This document shows, piece after piece, positions 40,862 to 49,651 of a DNA stretch of 64,000 bases. The DNA comes from a virus: positions 62,001 through 126,000 of the IMG/VR virus record IMGVR_UViG_3300032224_000723. One strand, written 5' to 3'. Position 1 is the stretch's first letter. Each line of letters opens with the position of its first letter. The position numbers were made by a program, and so were the translations under genes. The notes under the pieces were generated by a model. It was given only the letters and a program-made list of their open reading frames with translations. It searched no databases and was not told the origin of the DNA.

Positions 40862-41832
40862 AATTTTTAGTAACTGGCGGTGCAGGCTTTATTGGCCACA
40901 ACGTAGTTAGACAATTAGAGCAACAAGGGCACGAATGCTTTGTATTAGATTGCATAACTAATTATGGGTTTGTGCCACAAGACGAGTTAACATATCTAGC
41001 ACGTGAACGTAAGCAACGTATGAAAGCTAATGTAGCACATATAGATCTACGTGATACTGAGGCTGTTATTAATTGGTTTAAAACTTTTAGTTTTAGAGCA
41101 GATGCCGTAATTCACCTTGCTAGTTTTCCTAGACAAAAAGTTGTAAGTCAAAATCCTGTTATGGCGTCAGAAGTTATGAGCACAGGACTAGTTAACTTGT
41201 TGGAACTTACTCGTCAACTTAAAATTCCTAAGTTTGTTTATATCAGCAGTAGCATGGTCTACGGAGATTTTGACAATGATGTCACAGAGAGTAGTCCGTG
41301 TAAGCCGCAAGGACAATACGGTATTATGAAATATATGGGAGAGAAACTTGTTGAAGATTATACTCGCCGTGGTTGTTTTAGCCACGTTATTATCCGCCCC
41401 AGTGCTGTTTATGGCGAATACGACGTCGAAGACCGCGTCGTGTCCAAATTCATGCTCGGAGCAATGCGTGGTGAAACATTAAAGATTAAAGGTGCCAATG
41501 AAGTTCTGGACTTTACATACGTAGAAGATACTGCACAAGGTATTGTGTTGGCTGCAACTAAAACAGAAGCTGACAATAAAATCTATAACATCACAAGAGC
41601 AGATACAAAACTATACACATTGTTAGATGCCGCAAATATTGCATTAAGCATTGCAGGCAAAGGCAGCATAGTTATACAAGACAAAGATGCCGACTTTCCC
41701 AGTCGCGGAAGATTAAGCATTGATAGGGCTGTTGCTGATTTAGGATACAAGCCCACTGTCAGCGTTGAAGAAGGTTTTAAACGCTATTACGAATGGTTTA
41801 AAAAGAGCGCATTTTGGCAGCAACGAATGTAA
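40858..41832 (+). CDS. NAD-dependent epimerase/dehydratase (extended SDR)
   Basis: 324 residues. FLVTGGAGFIGHNV (GxxGxxG), DLRDTEAV, SSSMVYGD and YGIMKYMGEKLVEDY (catalytic YxxxK) form a full extended SDR signature, and VIIRPSAVYGEYD follows. These act on nucleotide sugars such as UDP-glucose/galactose. Together with the coupled DegT aminotransferase (41814) it suggests synthesis of an amino sugar. The donor sugar cannot be read. Confidence 0.85.
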   Translation: MKFLVTGGAGFIGHNVVRQLEQQGHECFVLDCITNYGFVPQDELTYLARERKQRMKANVAHIDLRDTEAVINWFKTFSFRADAVIHLASFPRQKVVSQNPVMASEVMSTGLVNLLELTRQLKIPKFVYISSSMVYGDFDNDVTESSPCKPQGQYGIMKYMGEKLVEDYTRRGCFSHVIIRPSAVYGEYDVEDRVVSKFMLGAMRGETLKIKGANEVLDFTYVEDTAQGIVLAATKTEADNKIYNITRADTKLYTLLDAANIALSIAGKGSIVIQDKDADFPSRGRLSIDRAVADLGYKPTVSVEEGFKRYYEWFKKSAFWQQRM

Positions 41833-42923
41833 TTCCTTTCTTTGGTGTTAATCGCCAATATCAAAACTTACGTGAAGAACTATTAGAAGTAATAGATCAA
41901 GTATACAGTACTGGCCAAGTTCTAGACGGTAATTACACTAAAGAATTTGAAAGGCAAATTGCTGCCAGATGCCATAGACGTTATGCTGTGGCTGTGGGCA
42001 GTTGCACTCAAGCATTGATATTTGCCCAGCAAGTATTGTTCCAAGAACCCACAAAAATTCTAATACCCACTGTTAGTTTTGTTGCCACTATCAACAGTGT
42101 GTTACTAAATGGCAATACTCCTGTGTTTTGTGATGTAGATGATCAAGCACTGATGAATTTAGAAAGCGTGGACTATGCTATCAAAGGATCAGGTGTTGAC
42201 GGTATCATGTATGCTAACTTGTTTGGCAATACTGTGGACTACGATAGGTTTACCATGACTGCGGGATTCTTTAACAGTGATTTAAAAGTAATTGAAGATG
42301 CCGCTCAAAGTTTTGGTGCTAGCTACAAAGGTCAACCCAGTGGCAGTTTAGGTGACGTCAGTGTATTAAGTTTTGATCCCACTAAAAATTTAAACAACTA
42401 CGGATCGGGTGGCATGGTTTTAGTAGATGATTTGCCCACTGCTAAATTGTTGCGTGACTTACGTGACAATGGCAAAGAACTAAATCACGACAATCCTGGT
42501 ACTAACAGTAAGATGAGCGAAGCAGATTGTGCTCAAATGTTGGTTAAGTTAAAACATTTTGATGCTTGGCAGCGGCGCAGAACTGAAATTGCAGAATACT
42601 ATAACGCAGAGCTGTCTAATTACGTAGATACTCCAAAAACTACAACTGGCACGGTACATGCGTGGAGCAAGTATGTGATTAAAACTGCAGATAGATCTGC
42701 CCTTAAAGAACAATTAAGCAAACAAGGCATTGAAACAAAAGTAAACTATCACACACCATTGTATGATCTGCAGGTAGGATATTCTTACATTAACTATGCC
42801 ATGGACTTGTATAGAGAAGCCAGCGCATTTTGTGTTGAGTGTTTGTCATTGCCTATCTATCCCGAGATGACTGACACGGAAGTAGAACGTGTAGTTGATG
42901 CGATTATTTCGTATACCGCTTAA
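41814..42923 (+). CDS. DegT/DnrJ/EryC1 sugar aminotransferase
   Basis: 369 residues from TTG 41814; no ATG fits near the conserved start. IPFFGVNRQYQNL opens the fold; AVGSCTQALIFAQ is the phosphate-binding segment; VIEDAAQSFGASY holds the cofactor Asp-Ala-Ala; and SFDPTKNLNNYGSGGM holds the PLP lysine. These transfer an amino group to keto-sugar nucleotides. It overlaps the epimerase by 19 nt and the convergent glycosyltransferase-like gene by 20 nt. A half-length relative lies at 14538. Confidence 0.85.
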   Translation: MAATNVIPFFGVNRQYQNLREELLEVIDQVYSTGQVLDGNYTKEFERQIAARCHRRYAVAVGSCTQALIFAQQVLFQEPTKILIPTVSFVATINSVLLNGNTPVFCDVDDQALMNLESVDYAIKGSGVDGIMYANLFGNTVDYDRFTMTAGFFNSDLKVIEDAAQSFGASYKGQPSGSLGDVSVLSFDPTKNLNNYGSGGMVLVDDLPTAKLLRDLRDNGKELNHDNPGTNSKMSEADCAQMLVKLKHFDAWQRRRTEIAEYYNAELSNYVDTPKTTTGTVHAWSKYVIKTADRSALKEQLSKQGIETKVNYHTPLYDLQVGYSYINYAMDLYREASAFCVECLSLPIYPEMTDTEVERVVDAIISYTA

Positions 42924-44535
42924 AGTATTCCTGTAGCCAAGCCCATTCAAAAGTTAACATCAACGCATCATAGTCTCCGTTAACTGACTCATAATACTCC
43001 ACAGCATCTGCGGCTCCACGCAAACACCATTCAGCATAATCACCTTGAGCTTTGGTTAACCAAGTCTTAAGTCTATATTCTGTTTCTACATTAGGTTCAG
43101 TAACACTAAAATGTTTTAACTTAACGACTTCACGAAACGCAGTACGCCAAGTCATCCATGCACTTTGATTGAAGTGTGCAATGCCGCTAAGAATAGGCAC
43201 TACTTCATGTGCTTTGCTTAATGTAAAGTCTAATCCACTATCGATAGTTTCTAATACCAATCTCTTGTTATATGCAATCATAGCTTGATGTCCGTAGACT
43301 AATCCATTCACGGGATTCTTAGCATGGAAGATATAGTGTTTGGGTTCTTGGAAATAGTCTGGTTGCCAGTGCCAAGGAAAACTCCCACCCAAGACTTCCA
43401 ATTTGGCAAACACAGTTAAAAACCATGGAGTAGTACTAGCTTCGGCTGCTGCCTTGTAAGCATTAGCACGACCATTGACTCCGCGTATCCACTTAACATC
43501 TCTGTTGCTTTGGTATTCAGTGTTCTCAAACCATTTTTGTTCGTCAGGTTCTCCGTTGCTGATGTAGATAATATCCAGCTCTTTTTCAGTGAAATGTTGC
43601 TGTTCTTGGCTCTTAACGTAGGGATAATCGTATACTTGTGACTGCAAATGTGCCTTAATATCACGGGGTACTACACAGACAGCGTGACTACGTGTAAATG
43701 TCTCTACAGACCTGTCTTTTTCACTCCAAAGACAGGGTTGGTAATAAACAGTTAAATCAGACTGATTGGTAAACAGCGCATACGGGCCAGTAAATTCGAA
43801 TTTTTTAATTTCATCAACTAAGTTATCCGAATCATACTCACAGCGTGGCATGGAATGTCTCTCAACTCGCATGCGGTCACAGTAGTTGATTACATTAAAC
43901 CAATCCAACAACTCTAGTTCTGCCATTTGACGTTTAAATGATTCCACATGAATGTAAAACGTATCTCCACGTTTTTGATTGCCGCTGGGAAACACATGAA
44001 CCATTTCTTCTGTCCACTGGGCAGGATGCCAGGTAAAATCAAATGCCGCATAATCACATAGACTACTAATGATCCATACGTACTCTGTGGCGGCAAGATT
44101 TATTATGCGTTTGAATACGTTTAAGTGACTGTCAACATATCTAGTGGATTTTATATTGGACCAAGATTCTCTAAGTAATGCTAGATCAACTTGGCTTCCA
44201 GTATTCATAAAGTCCATGTAGAATATGTCTGTGGCTTGTGCTCTATTTACAATATCCTGTGCTTCAGTGTGCCAATGCCATTGATGTTCTTTAGTATGTT
44301 TAGGAACAAAATAAGTGCCACCATTATCTTGCCATTGACTGGCCCAAATATGTGTGTGCTCTGCTTCCCACGGCACAGGAACAAAGTCGAAGTCAAAGTC
44401 TGTGTAATCGTTTAAGCCGTTAACAAACCAACAGAACTTAGTGCGGCTCTGTGACTGTGCATCTACTAGGTCTCGAGCTGGACGTTCAAATGCAAATAAG
44501 TTGGGTTTTGGTCCTGTATAGAATACGTCAAACAT
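42904..44535 (-). CDS. Glycosyltransferase-like protein with internal repeats
   Basis: 543 residues. The C-terminal region (about 325-480) resembles the protein at 58490: LDIIYISNGEPDEQKWF, YIFHAKNPVNGLVYGHQAM and MTWRTAFREVVKL match its FLTYDEPKKEEFW, VFRWKARNHINGLMYGN and FQAWRAGFREGVKM. Its DxD (IDGDN there) is replaced by FAKLE. The N-terminal half has two or three copies of a degenerate unit, e.g. WFVNGLNDYTDFDFDFVPVP and WIISSLCDYAAFDFTWHPA, then YALFTNQSDLTVYYQ. It may be a non-catalytic or altered glycosyltransferase. It ends the - strand run. Confidence 0.6.
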   Translation of the reverse strand: MFDVFYTGPKPNLFAFERPARDLVDAQSQSRTKFCWFVNGLNDYTDFDFDFVPVPWEAEHTHIWASQWQDNGGTYFVPKHTKEHQWHWHTEAQDIVNRAQATDIFYMDFMNTGSQVDLALLRESWSNIKSTRYVDSHLNVFKRIINLAATEYVWIISSLCDYAAFDFTWHPAQWTEEMVHVFPSGNQKRGDTFYIHVESFKRQMAELELLDWFNVINYCDRMRVERHSMPRCEYDSDNLVDEIKKFEFTGPYALFTNQSDLTVYYQPCLWSEKDRSVETFTRSHAVCVVPRDIKAHLQSQVYDYPYVKSQEQQHFTEKELDIIYISNGEPDEQKWFENTEYQSNRDVKWIRGVNGRANAYKAAAEASTTPWFLTVFAKLEVLGGSFPWHWQPDYFQEPKHYIFHAKNPVNGLVYGHQAMIAYNKRLVLETIDSGLDFTLSKAHEVVPILSGIAHFNQSAWMTWRTAFREVVKLKHFSVTEPNVETEYRLKTWLTKAQGDYAEWCLRGAADAVEYYESVNGDYDALMLTFEWAWLQEYFKRYTK

Positions 44536-44980
44536 CTACTTGTTTTATATCAATGTTGCACTTTTTAAGAAAGTCTACTCCCGCCATGTCCCGATAACTA
44601 TTGCGATAGTATACGCTAGATATACCGCTTTGGTATATAAGTTTGGCACAATCCAAACAAGGAGCGTGAGTAATAAAAATACTAGCATCACTACCGCTTT
44701 GGCTTGATTTGGCCAGCTTTGCAATCGCATTGGATTCAGCATGTAATACCTCTTTTCTTGTTACTAATTCTTCTATCTTTGTTTGGGGGTGTCTAAAGAC
44801 GTATTCACAATTATTATCCCAACCACTGGGCATACCATTATAACCAATGCTAATGATTGTATCATCTTTAACTATAATAGCACCTACATGTAAACGTGTT
44901 GCTGTACTACATTCAGCAAATATCTCCGCTGTTTTCATGTATGCTTTAATGTGTTTTTCTTTTATGACCAATTTGTCCAT
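44528..44980 (-). CDS. cd: dCMP deaminase
   Basis: 150 residues. Deaminates dCMP to dUMP for ThyA. HAESNAIAKL (H80, E82) and HAPCLDCAKLI (C108, C111) are the zinc and catalytic motifs; LHVGAIIVKDDTIISIGYNG and GWDNNCEY are family features. Such enzymes are common in T4-like phages. Its location inside the - strand modification operon, away from td, is notable. It overlaps both neighbours. Confidence 0.9.
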   Translation of the reverse strand: MDKLVIKEKHIKAYMKTAEIFAECSTATRLHVGAIIVKDDTIISIGYNGMPSGWDNNCEYVFRHPQTKIEELVTRKEVLHAESNAIAKLAKSSQSGSDASIFITHAPCLDCAKLIYQSGISSVYYRNSYRDMAGVDFLKKCNIDIKQVDV

Positions 44981-45624
44981 TTATCTGTTAGTTGATGAAA
45001 TTTTGATAGATCTAGGTGTTTATCACCAGGCATATAATTATTAATCATTTCAACAAGTTGGTTTGCTAGTTCTTGATTGTTGTCTATGCTTAAATGATTT
45101 TCCCTAGAGTCATGGAACAAAGCAAATTCTTTAGCATTTATTTCATTTAAACTTATAGATGTCAAACTAGGCCAAACATTAATTCCCGCCAACGCAGATC
45201 TTTGACTCCATGTCCACGGAAAACAATGTAAGTTTACTATCTTTGTGTGTGCCCACCTAACGGTAATTTCTTCAAACCATTTTTTATGTGCCCAATGTAC
45301 AAAATCACTGTCGTGTATATATTTGAAATAAAGTGCGACGGCAAGTTCTATTTCATTATTTTTATTCAATTGAGAATGATTAATCTTACCAATTGTTTTA
45401 TTACTAGTCGGAATTCTGTCAGAGTTAGTATGTGCAAATATCACTGCTTCACAGTTTTCAATATCAGCCTCACTAACTGAATTTAAAAAACATTTTACAG
45501 CCCACCAAGGTTGACCACCGCCGCCATAACAGATTAAATTTAAATTTAATTGTTTAGCTACCATAGTTGGCCAAAATTGATAGTAAGTTGAGAAACTGTC
45601 ACCTAATACAATTAAATTTTTCAT
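44962..45624 (-). CDS. SGNH-like hydrolase or related protein
   Basis: 220 residues. LIVLGDSFSTYYQFWP (block I GDSFS) near the N-terminus, a YGGGGQPWWAVKCF glycine segment and a late ENHLSIDNNQELANQL with a candidate His. It may deacylate or acylate a sugar or act as a lipase-like enzyme. It overlaps NodU by one base and dCMP deaminase by 19 nt. Confidence 0.6.
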   Translation of the reverse strand: MKNLIVLGDSFSTYYQFWPTMVAKQLNLNLICYGGGGQPWWAVKCFLNSVSEADIENCEAVIFAHTNSDRIPTSNKTIGKINHSQLNKNNEIELAVALYFKYIHDSDFVHWAHKKWFEEITVRWAHTKIVNLHCFPWTWSQRSALAGINVWPSLTSISLNEINAKEFALFHDSRENHLSIDNNQELANQLVEMINNYMPGDKHLDLSKFHQLTDKWTNWS

Positions 45625-47147
45625 TAGCTAACTACCTTTATTCCATATAGAGTTTCAAATCTATCTGCATCTGCGCGGTCGTTGACCATAGGCTCACCGC
45701 GTATATTTAGACTAGTGTTCAACAACATAGGACAGCCAGTCATCACGTACCACTTCTCTAGTAGTTCTCTTATACCGCTACCGTCTTTGGCGACAGTTTG
45801 TACACGACTAGATCCATCAACATGCACAATAGCAGGAAATAAATTAGGTCGTTTACACCAAGCAACGGACTGCATGTAAGGACTAGTTTCCCATCCCTTG
45901 TGCATATCGAAATACTCGTCGGCTAATTCAGCCAATATCACAGGTGCAAAAGGTCTAAACTTTTGTCTACGTTTGATTTCGTTTACACGATCTTTGATAT
46001 CAGGACCACGCGGGTCTGCAAGTAAACTTCTATTGCCTAGCGCCCGCGGACCAAATTCTGCACGTCCACTCGCCACACCAACAATGCCAGTAGTGACGAG
46101 ATGGTCAAGGGCATCATTAACAGGATACCCACCAGGGATGTCATGACCCAAAAAAGCAGTAGTCCAATTAATACGCTGACCGTAAGCAAGGGCCGCGGCG
46201 CCAAGGCTACTGCCAGCATCACCAGGATTAGGCATAATCCATATATTATCATAATAATCTCCTAAGTTTCTATTTGCTAAACAATTTAGGGCAACACCGC
46301 CCATGTAAACAAGATTTGTACTCCAGTCAAAACTTTTGGACCGGCGTATAACATTATATATCAACTTTTCCACAATCTCTTGTGCGGCCCATGCCCAAGC
46401 TTCATTATCTATTCTCCAATTACTTGTAATTCCCGTGTGTAAATTATCTCTGAAAATAATTTCTTGGTCATCTTTGATATAAACTCTACTCAATATGTCT
46501 GGTAGTAACTCTGTAGTTTTTCCATATGCAGCCATACCCATAAGTATGTATTCTTCTTCGTTGGGTTTTAGGCCCACTTCTTTGGTTATTGCACTATAAA
46601 ATAATCCAATGCTGTGTGGATATTTTTGTCCCCACAATTTTTTATACTTTGCCTGTCCTTTTTTATTGTACTCTGCGCCCCAAATACTTATAGTATCCCA
46701 TTCGCCAATAGCATCGATGACAACTACTGTAGCACGATTGAACGGACTTGTTTGAAAGCCTGCGGATGCATGACTTAGATGATGATTATAACTACTAGTT
46801 GATATATTAGTTAAAGGTCGAATCTCATCAGTTACTTGTTTATTTTTTAATTCCGTATACCAACTACCAAGTTGTTTTCGTAAAGATTGTTCTACGGTCA
46901 ATGACTGCCACTGGATACCTTCGCCACTGTATAACCTACGTAGTTGTTTAGCCCATGGGCGTTCGTAGTATGCAATTTCATTAATATCAAATTTAGAAAT
47001 TTCTTCAATAAGTCCAGCACTGATATTGGCGTCATTCTTTACTTTGCTATAACGTTCGCTATGGCCAGCAAAAAGTATATCGCCATGGCGATTTATAACT
47101 GTAGCGGCTGCATCGTGAAATCCAGCCGAAATTCCTAATATATTCAT
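45624..47147 (-). CDS. NodU/CmcH-family O-carbamoyltransferase
   Basis: 507 residues. Transfers a carbamoyl group from carbamoyl phosphate, via ATP, to hydroxyls of sugars or antibiotics. ILGISAGFHDAAATVI, HHLSHASAGF (metal-binding His pairs), DAIGEWDTISIWG and GGVALNCLANRN lie in the Kae1-like domain; GRAEFGPRALGNRSLLADPR, RPFAPVIL, SPYMQ and MLLNTSLNIRGEPM lie in the C-terminal half. The order is complete and the length normal. Its ATG overlaps the stop of a 33-residue gene. Linked glycosyltransferases make a sugar acceptor likely. Confidence 0.92.
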   Translation of the reverse strand: MNILGISAGFHDAAATVINRHGDILFAGHSERYSKVKNDANISAGLIEEISKFDINEIAYYERPWAKQLRRLYSGEGIQWQSLTVEQSLRKQLGSWYTELKNKQVTDEIRPLTNISTSSYNHHLSHASAGFQTSPFNRATVVVIDAIGEWDTISIWGAEYNKKGQAKYKKLWGQKYPHSIGLFYSAITKEVGLKPNEEEYILMGMAAYGKTTELLPDILSRVYIKDDQEIIFRDNLHTGITSNWRIDNEAWAWAAQEIVEKLIYNVIRRSKSFDWSTNLVYMGGVALNCLANRNLGDYYDNIWIMPNPGDAGSSLGAAALAYGQRINWTTAFLGHDIPGGYPVNDALDHLVTTGIVGVASGRAEFGPRALGNRSLLADPRGPDIKDRVNEIKRRQKFRPFAPVILAELADEYFDMHKGWETSPYMQSVAWCKRPNLFPAIVHVDGSSRVQTVAKDGSGIRELLEKWYVMTGCPMLLNTSLNIRGEPMVNDRADADRFETLYGIKVVS

Positions 47148-47245
47148 TTATAGATAAATGGATCTCGTTTACGTAGTTCTTTTAGTTTTTTACGATATCG
47201 AATTTCTAATCGAATTCTGTTCCAAATGTTTCTTAACCAGTTCAT
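47144..47245 (-). CDS. 33-residue basic peptide
   Basis: ATG at 47245, stop overlapping the NodU start (ATGA). The sequence MNWLRNIWNRIRLEIRYRKK, followed by LKELRKRDPFIYK, is very basic and helical with Trp and Tyr. A GGA-containing ribosome site lies just upstream, inside the 3' end of the partner gene. It could bind a membrane or nucleic acid. Exact packing supports a real gene despite its size. Confidence 0.5.
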   Translation of the reverse strand: MNWLRNIWNRIRLEIRYRKKLKELRKRDPFIYK

Positions 47246-47250
47246 TGATT

Positions 47251-48378
47251 TTATCCTTCAGTAATATTTATAGTGCTACTGTAGTCATACCCCGGTTTCA
47301 TCATATCAATCTGCATTTGTTTGTATCCAGAATCAGCCCAACTATAATTAAACGTATTTGACACACCGTTAACTTCAATTTTATAGATGTCTAAGTGTGA
47401 ACCTAATATGTTCCATATAGTTTGATAGTCTTCAGTACCAAAACTCTCTTTTAACATAACTTGGCCAATTGGCAAATATCCTAAACTTAACTTAGGATCC
47501 ATTGGATCTCTTCCGTTGTCAATTAACCAATCATGAAATCTTTGTTGTTCTGTATTGTGCCAAGGCACTGGGCCACCGAGCTTAACATCGTTGCCCCATT
47601 CAACATCAAATTCCCCGCTATAATATTTTAGTTCAGTTATGGCTTCACATACTGTGTCTGTTAATTCTGGTGCACCTTCATCTCTAAAAACTTCAAATAG
47701 TGTTTTACCTATTTGTGTCCAATGCATATATACACCGCCTATTACACGATCATATCCATTTTGTAAAAATAACTGTCTATGATTATCTGTTAAATCAAAT
47801 CTAGGACTATTAATAAATGTTGTAATTTGACTGGGTCGTACCCAATAAGGAACTGTGGTTAATTTACGTTGGCTCAGTATTAAATTTTCTATTTCGTGAC
47901 AAATGTTATTCAATTGTCGTATTGCATATTTTGTTTCGTAGTCAGCACGACGATAGTAATCACTTAGATTCCAAACTGTGCCTTGCAACTGTTCAAAATG
48001 ATTGTGTAGTTTGTTCAACAATTCATGATTTGGTCCCAATGTACCCACATTAAATCCTTCTGTGGCTGTGTCAGGTGCTAATAAATTGTCGGGCTGTATA
48101 TCCAAATCAATTTGATAATCTGGAAAATAGTTATTGATTGTAACTACATGCATTTGCAATTCTGTGCATAGGTATTCTAAACTACGGGAAGTTTTTGGAA
48201 AACCCATAAAGCAAAAATTCTTTTCTAATAAATTATTAGACTGCAACAAACCTTTAAGTGCATGTGTCCAATCCCTTGCTAGTTCATTGTCTGCAGGTTG
48301 AATTACATAATCAATTTGATCGTTATAATTTAATGGATTACGTAGTACTACTTTAATTGATTGATTGCCACCACTCAT
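47251..48378 (-). CDS. Unknown protein, partner-type member 1, follows a radical SAM gene
   Basis: 375 residues. No known motif. It is homologous along its length to the 269-residue protein at 51219: VIGGVYMHWTQIGKTLFEVF (212-231) aligns with NIGDVKLQNPFVGHGPLQIF (157-176), and residues 258-306 align with 189-246 (including WLIDNGRDP/FFLKHDPG and GYLPIGQV/GYPVVGKV). Helical segments near 118-133 and 153-167 also match (LHNHF/LHKSV; LNNICHEIENLI/LVHELHYCLHLV). It overlaps the radical SAM gene 48353 by 26 nt, so the two are coupled. It may be the substrate carrier, scaffold or regulatory subunit. Confidence 0.7.
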   Translation of the reverse strand: MSGGNQSIKVVLRNPLNYNDQIDYVIQPADNELARDWTHALKGLLQSNNLLEKNFCFMGFPKTSRSLEYLCTELQMHVVTINNYFPDYQIDLDIQPDNLLAPDTATEGFNVGTLGPNHELLNKLHNHFEQLQGTVWNLSDYYRRADYETKYAIRQLNNICHEIENLILSQRKLTTVPYWVRPSQITTFINSPRFDLTDNHRQLFLQNGYDRVIGGVYMHWTQIGKTLFEVFRDEGAPELTDTVCEAITELKYYSGEFDVEWGNDVKLGGPVPWHNTEQQRFHDWLIDNGRDPMDPKLSLGYLPIGQVMLKESFGTEDYQTIWNILGSHLDIYKIEVNGVSNTFNYSWADSGYKQMQIDMMKPGYDYSSTINITEG

Positions 48379-49651
48379 ATACGTCCGGTCTTTGTTTTAG
48401 TATGTCCGCCATGGTATAAGTATCACCGCGGATCTTCTCTAATTGTAACACACGGGCTTTACCTTTTGCAAGACCTTTGGCATATTCATCAGGCCAAGAT
48501 TCAGCGAAAGTGGGTCTGGTTTTTAGCTGAACTAAGATATCCTGTAGGGCGTTGCCAGAAATCTTTAACTGGTCAATCATTTCGTCTACCCAAGGATGTA
48601 ATAGTTCCCGGGGTAGTGCTAACGGTGACATAACTATGTCCGGTGTAAAACTAAACACCACTTTTGCTAAAACATCTACATCTAACTCTTGTGCGAGTCT
48701 CCCAATATGTGCAACCTCGAACATTCCGGGCAAAGTGAGCGTAAAGTCAATTCGGACTTGACGACTGTGACGTCTGATTTTAAGTCCCTCACGGAAGTTT
48801 TCAAGCCACGTAGTATAGTCAAGGCCTGTTCTAATATATTCACCGATTGCGCCTGTTCCGTCGAGGCTTGCACATATCTGCCAATCCCGAAGCCTGCTAA
48901 GAATATCATTGTAAAGATTGATACCTTTATAATTAACCCTAGAAAGGTTAGTGTTGTATCGAGCATAAACATTTGGTCCGTCTCCCAATTCTATTATCCG
49001 TTTCATATAACGCCAATGTTGTTCGTACATTAAAGGTTCACCACCAACCCAATATACTTCTTCAACACGGTGTTCTTCGACGGCTTGACTAAACTCTGCC
49101 TCAATTTGTGTATCTTGAAACTGTTCAATCTGTTTTTTGATATCAGGCTGCATCCAATTATTCTTTGGATTATGCCAATTGATCATGTTGTGTTGGCGTT
49201 GCTCGCTTTCCCAAGCACTGCTTAACATGTCACCGCACATACGACATTTGAAATTACATAAGTTACTAAACCTATAATCCCAACTCACAGGCTTCATTGT
49301 AGTATAACCTGTAGTGTCTGTACTTGCGACTACTTCATTGTACTTATTCCCAAATAAACTATCAAAATAACTGCGGTAAACGGCAGTGTTTAAAAGTTTG
49401 TCATTACATACTTCACATTCAGGCAAAGTTTCACCTGCCATCATACGCCTACGCACAGACTTCATGTGTTCACTGTTCCAATGTTCGTCTAATGTGATAG
49501 GTATATATTTGCCAGTGCCAGCACTTGTGTCAATATACTGCTGAAAGTTTTGTGCAGGCTCTCTACTGGCGCAACACATTCTACGCTCAGTTTGTGGACT
49601 TAGATATGTATGGGTCCAAGGGGCCAAACATAGTGTATTAGGTTTTGTCAT
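48353..49651 (-). CDS. Radical SAM protein with N-terminal twitch/SPASM-like cysteines
   Basis: 432 residues. Auxiliary cysteine segment: CLAPWTHTYLSPQTERRMCC (C8, C26, C27), a HWNS helix, and ECEVC (C79, C82). Core CNFKCRMC (C132, C136, C139), YWVGGEPLMYEQHW, and a SLDGTGAIGEYIRTG motif. It ends with the LEKIRGDTYTMADILKQRP signature. It overlaps the oxygenase gene upstream and partner gene 1 downstream. Closest in layout to the proteins at 52021 and 53231. Confidence 0.88.
   Translation of the reverse strand: MTKPNTLCLAPWTHTYLSPQTERRMCCASREPAQNFQQYIDTSAGTGKYIPITLDEHWNSEHMKSVRRRMMAGETLPECEVCNDKLLNTAVYRSYFDSLFGNKYNEVVASTDTTGYTTMKPVSWDYRFSNLCNFKCRMCGDMLSSAWESEQRQHNMINWHNPKNNWMQPDIKKQIEQFQDTQIEAEFSQAVEEHRVEEVYWVGGEPLMYEQHWRYMKRIIELGDGPNVYARYNTNLSRVNYKGINLYNDILSRLRDWQICASLDGTGAIGEYIRTGLDYTTWLENFREGLKIRRHSRQVRIDFTLTLPGMFEVAHIGRLAQELDVDVLAKVVFSFTPDIVMSPLALPRELLHPWVDEMIDQLKISGNALQDILVQLKTRPTFAESWPDEYAKGLAKGKARVLQLEKIRGDTYTMADILKQRPDVYEWWQSIN

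Noticed and set aside
43416-43664. ORF of 82 codons inside the glycosyltransferase-like gene
   Set aside because: Same-strand shadow in another frame with no start signal; the large ORF has clear homology to 58490.
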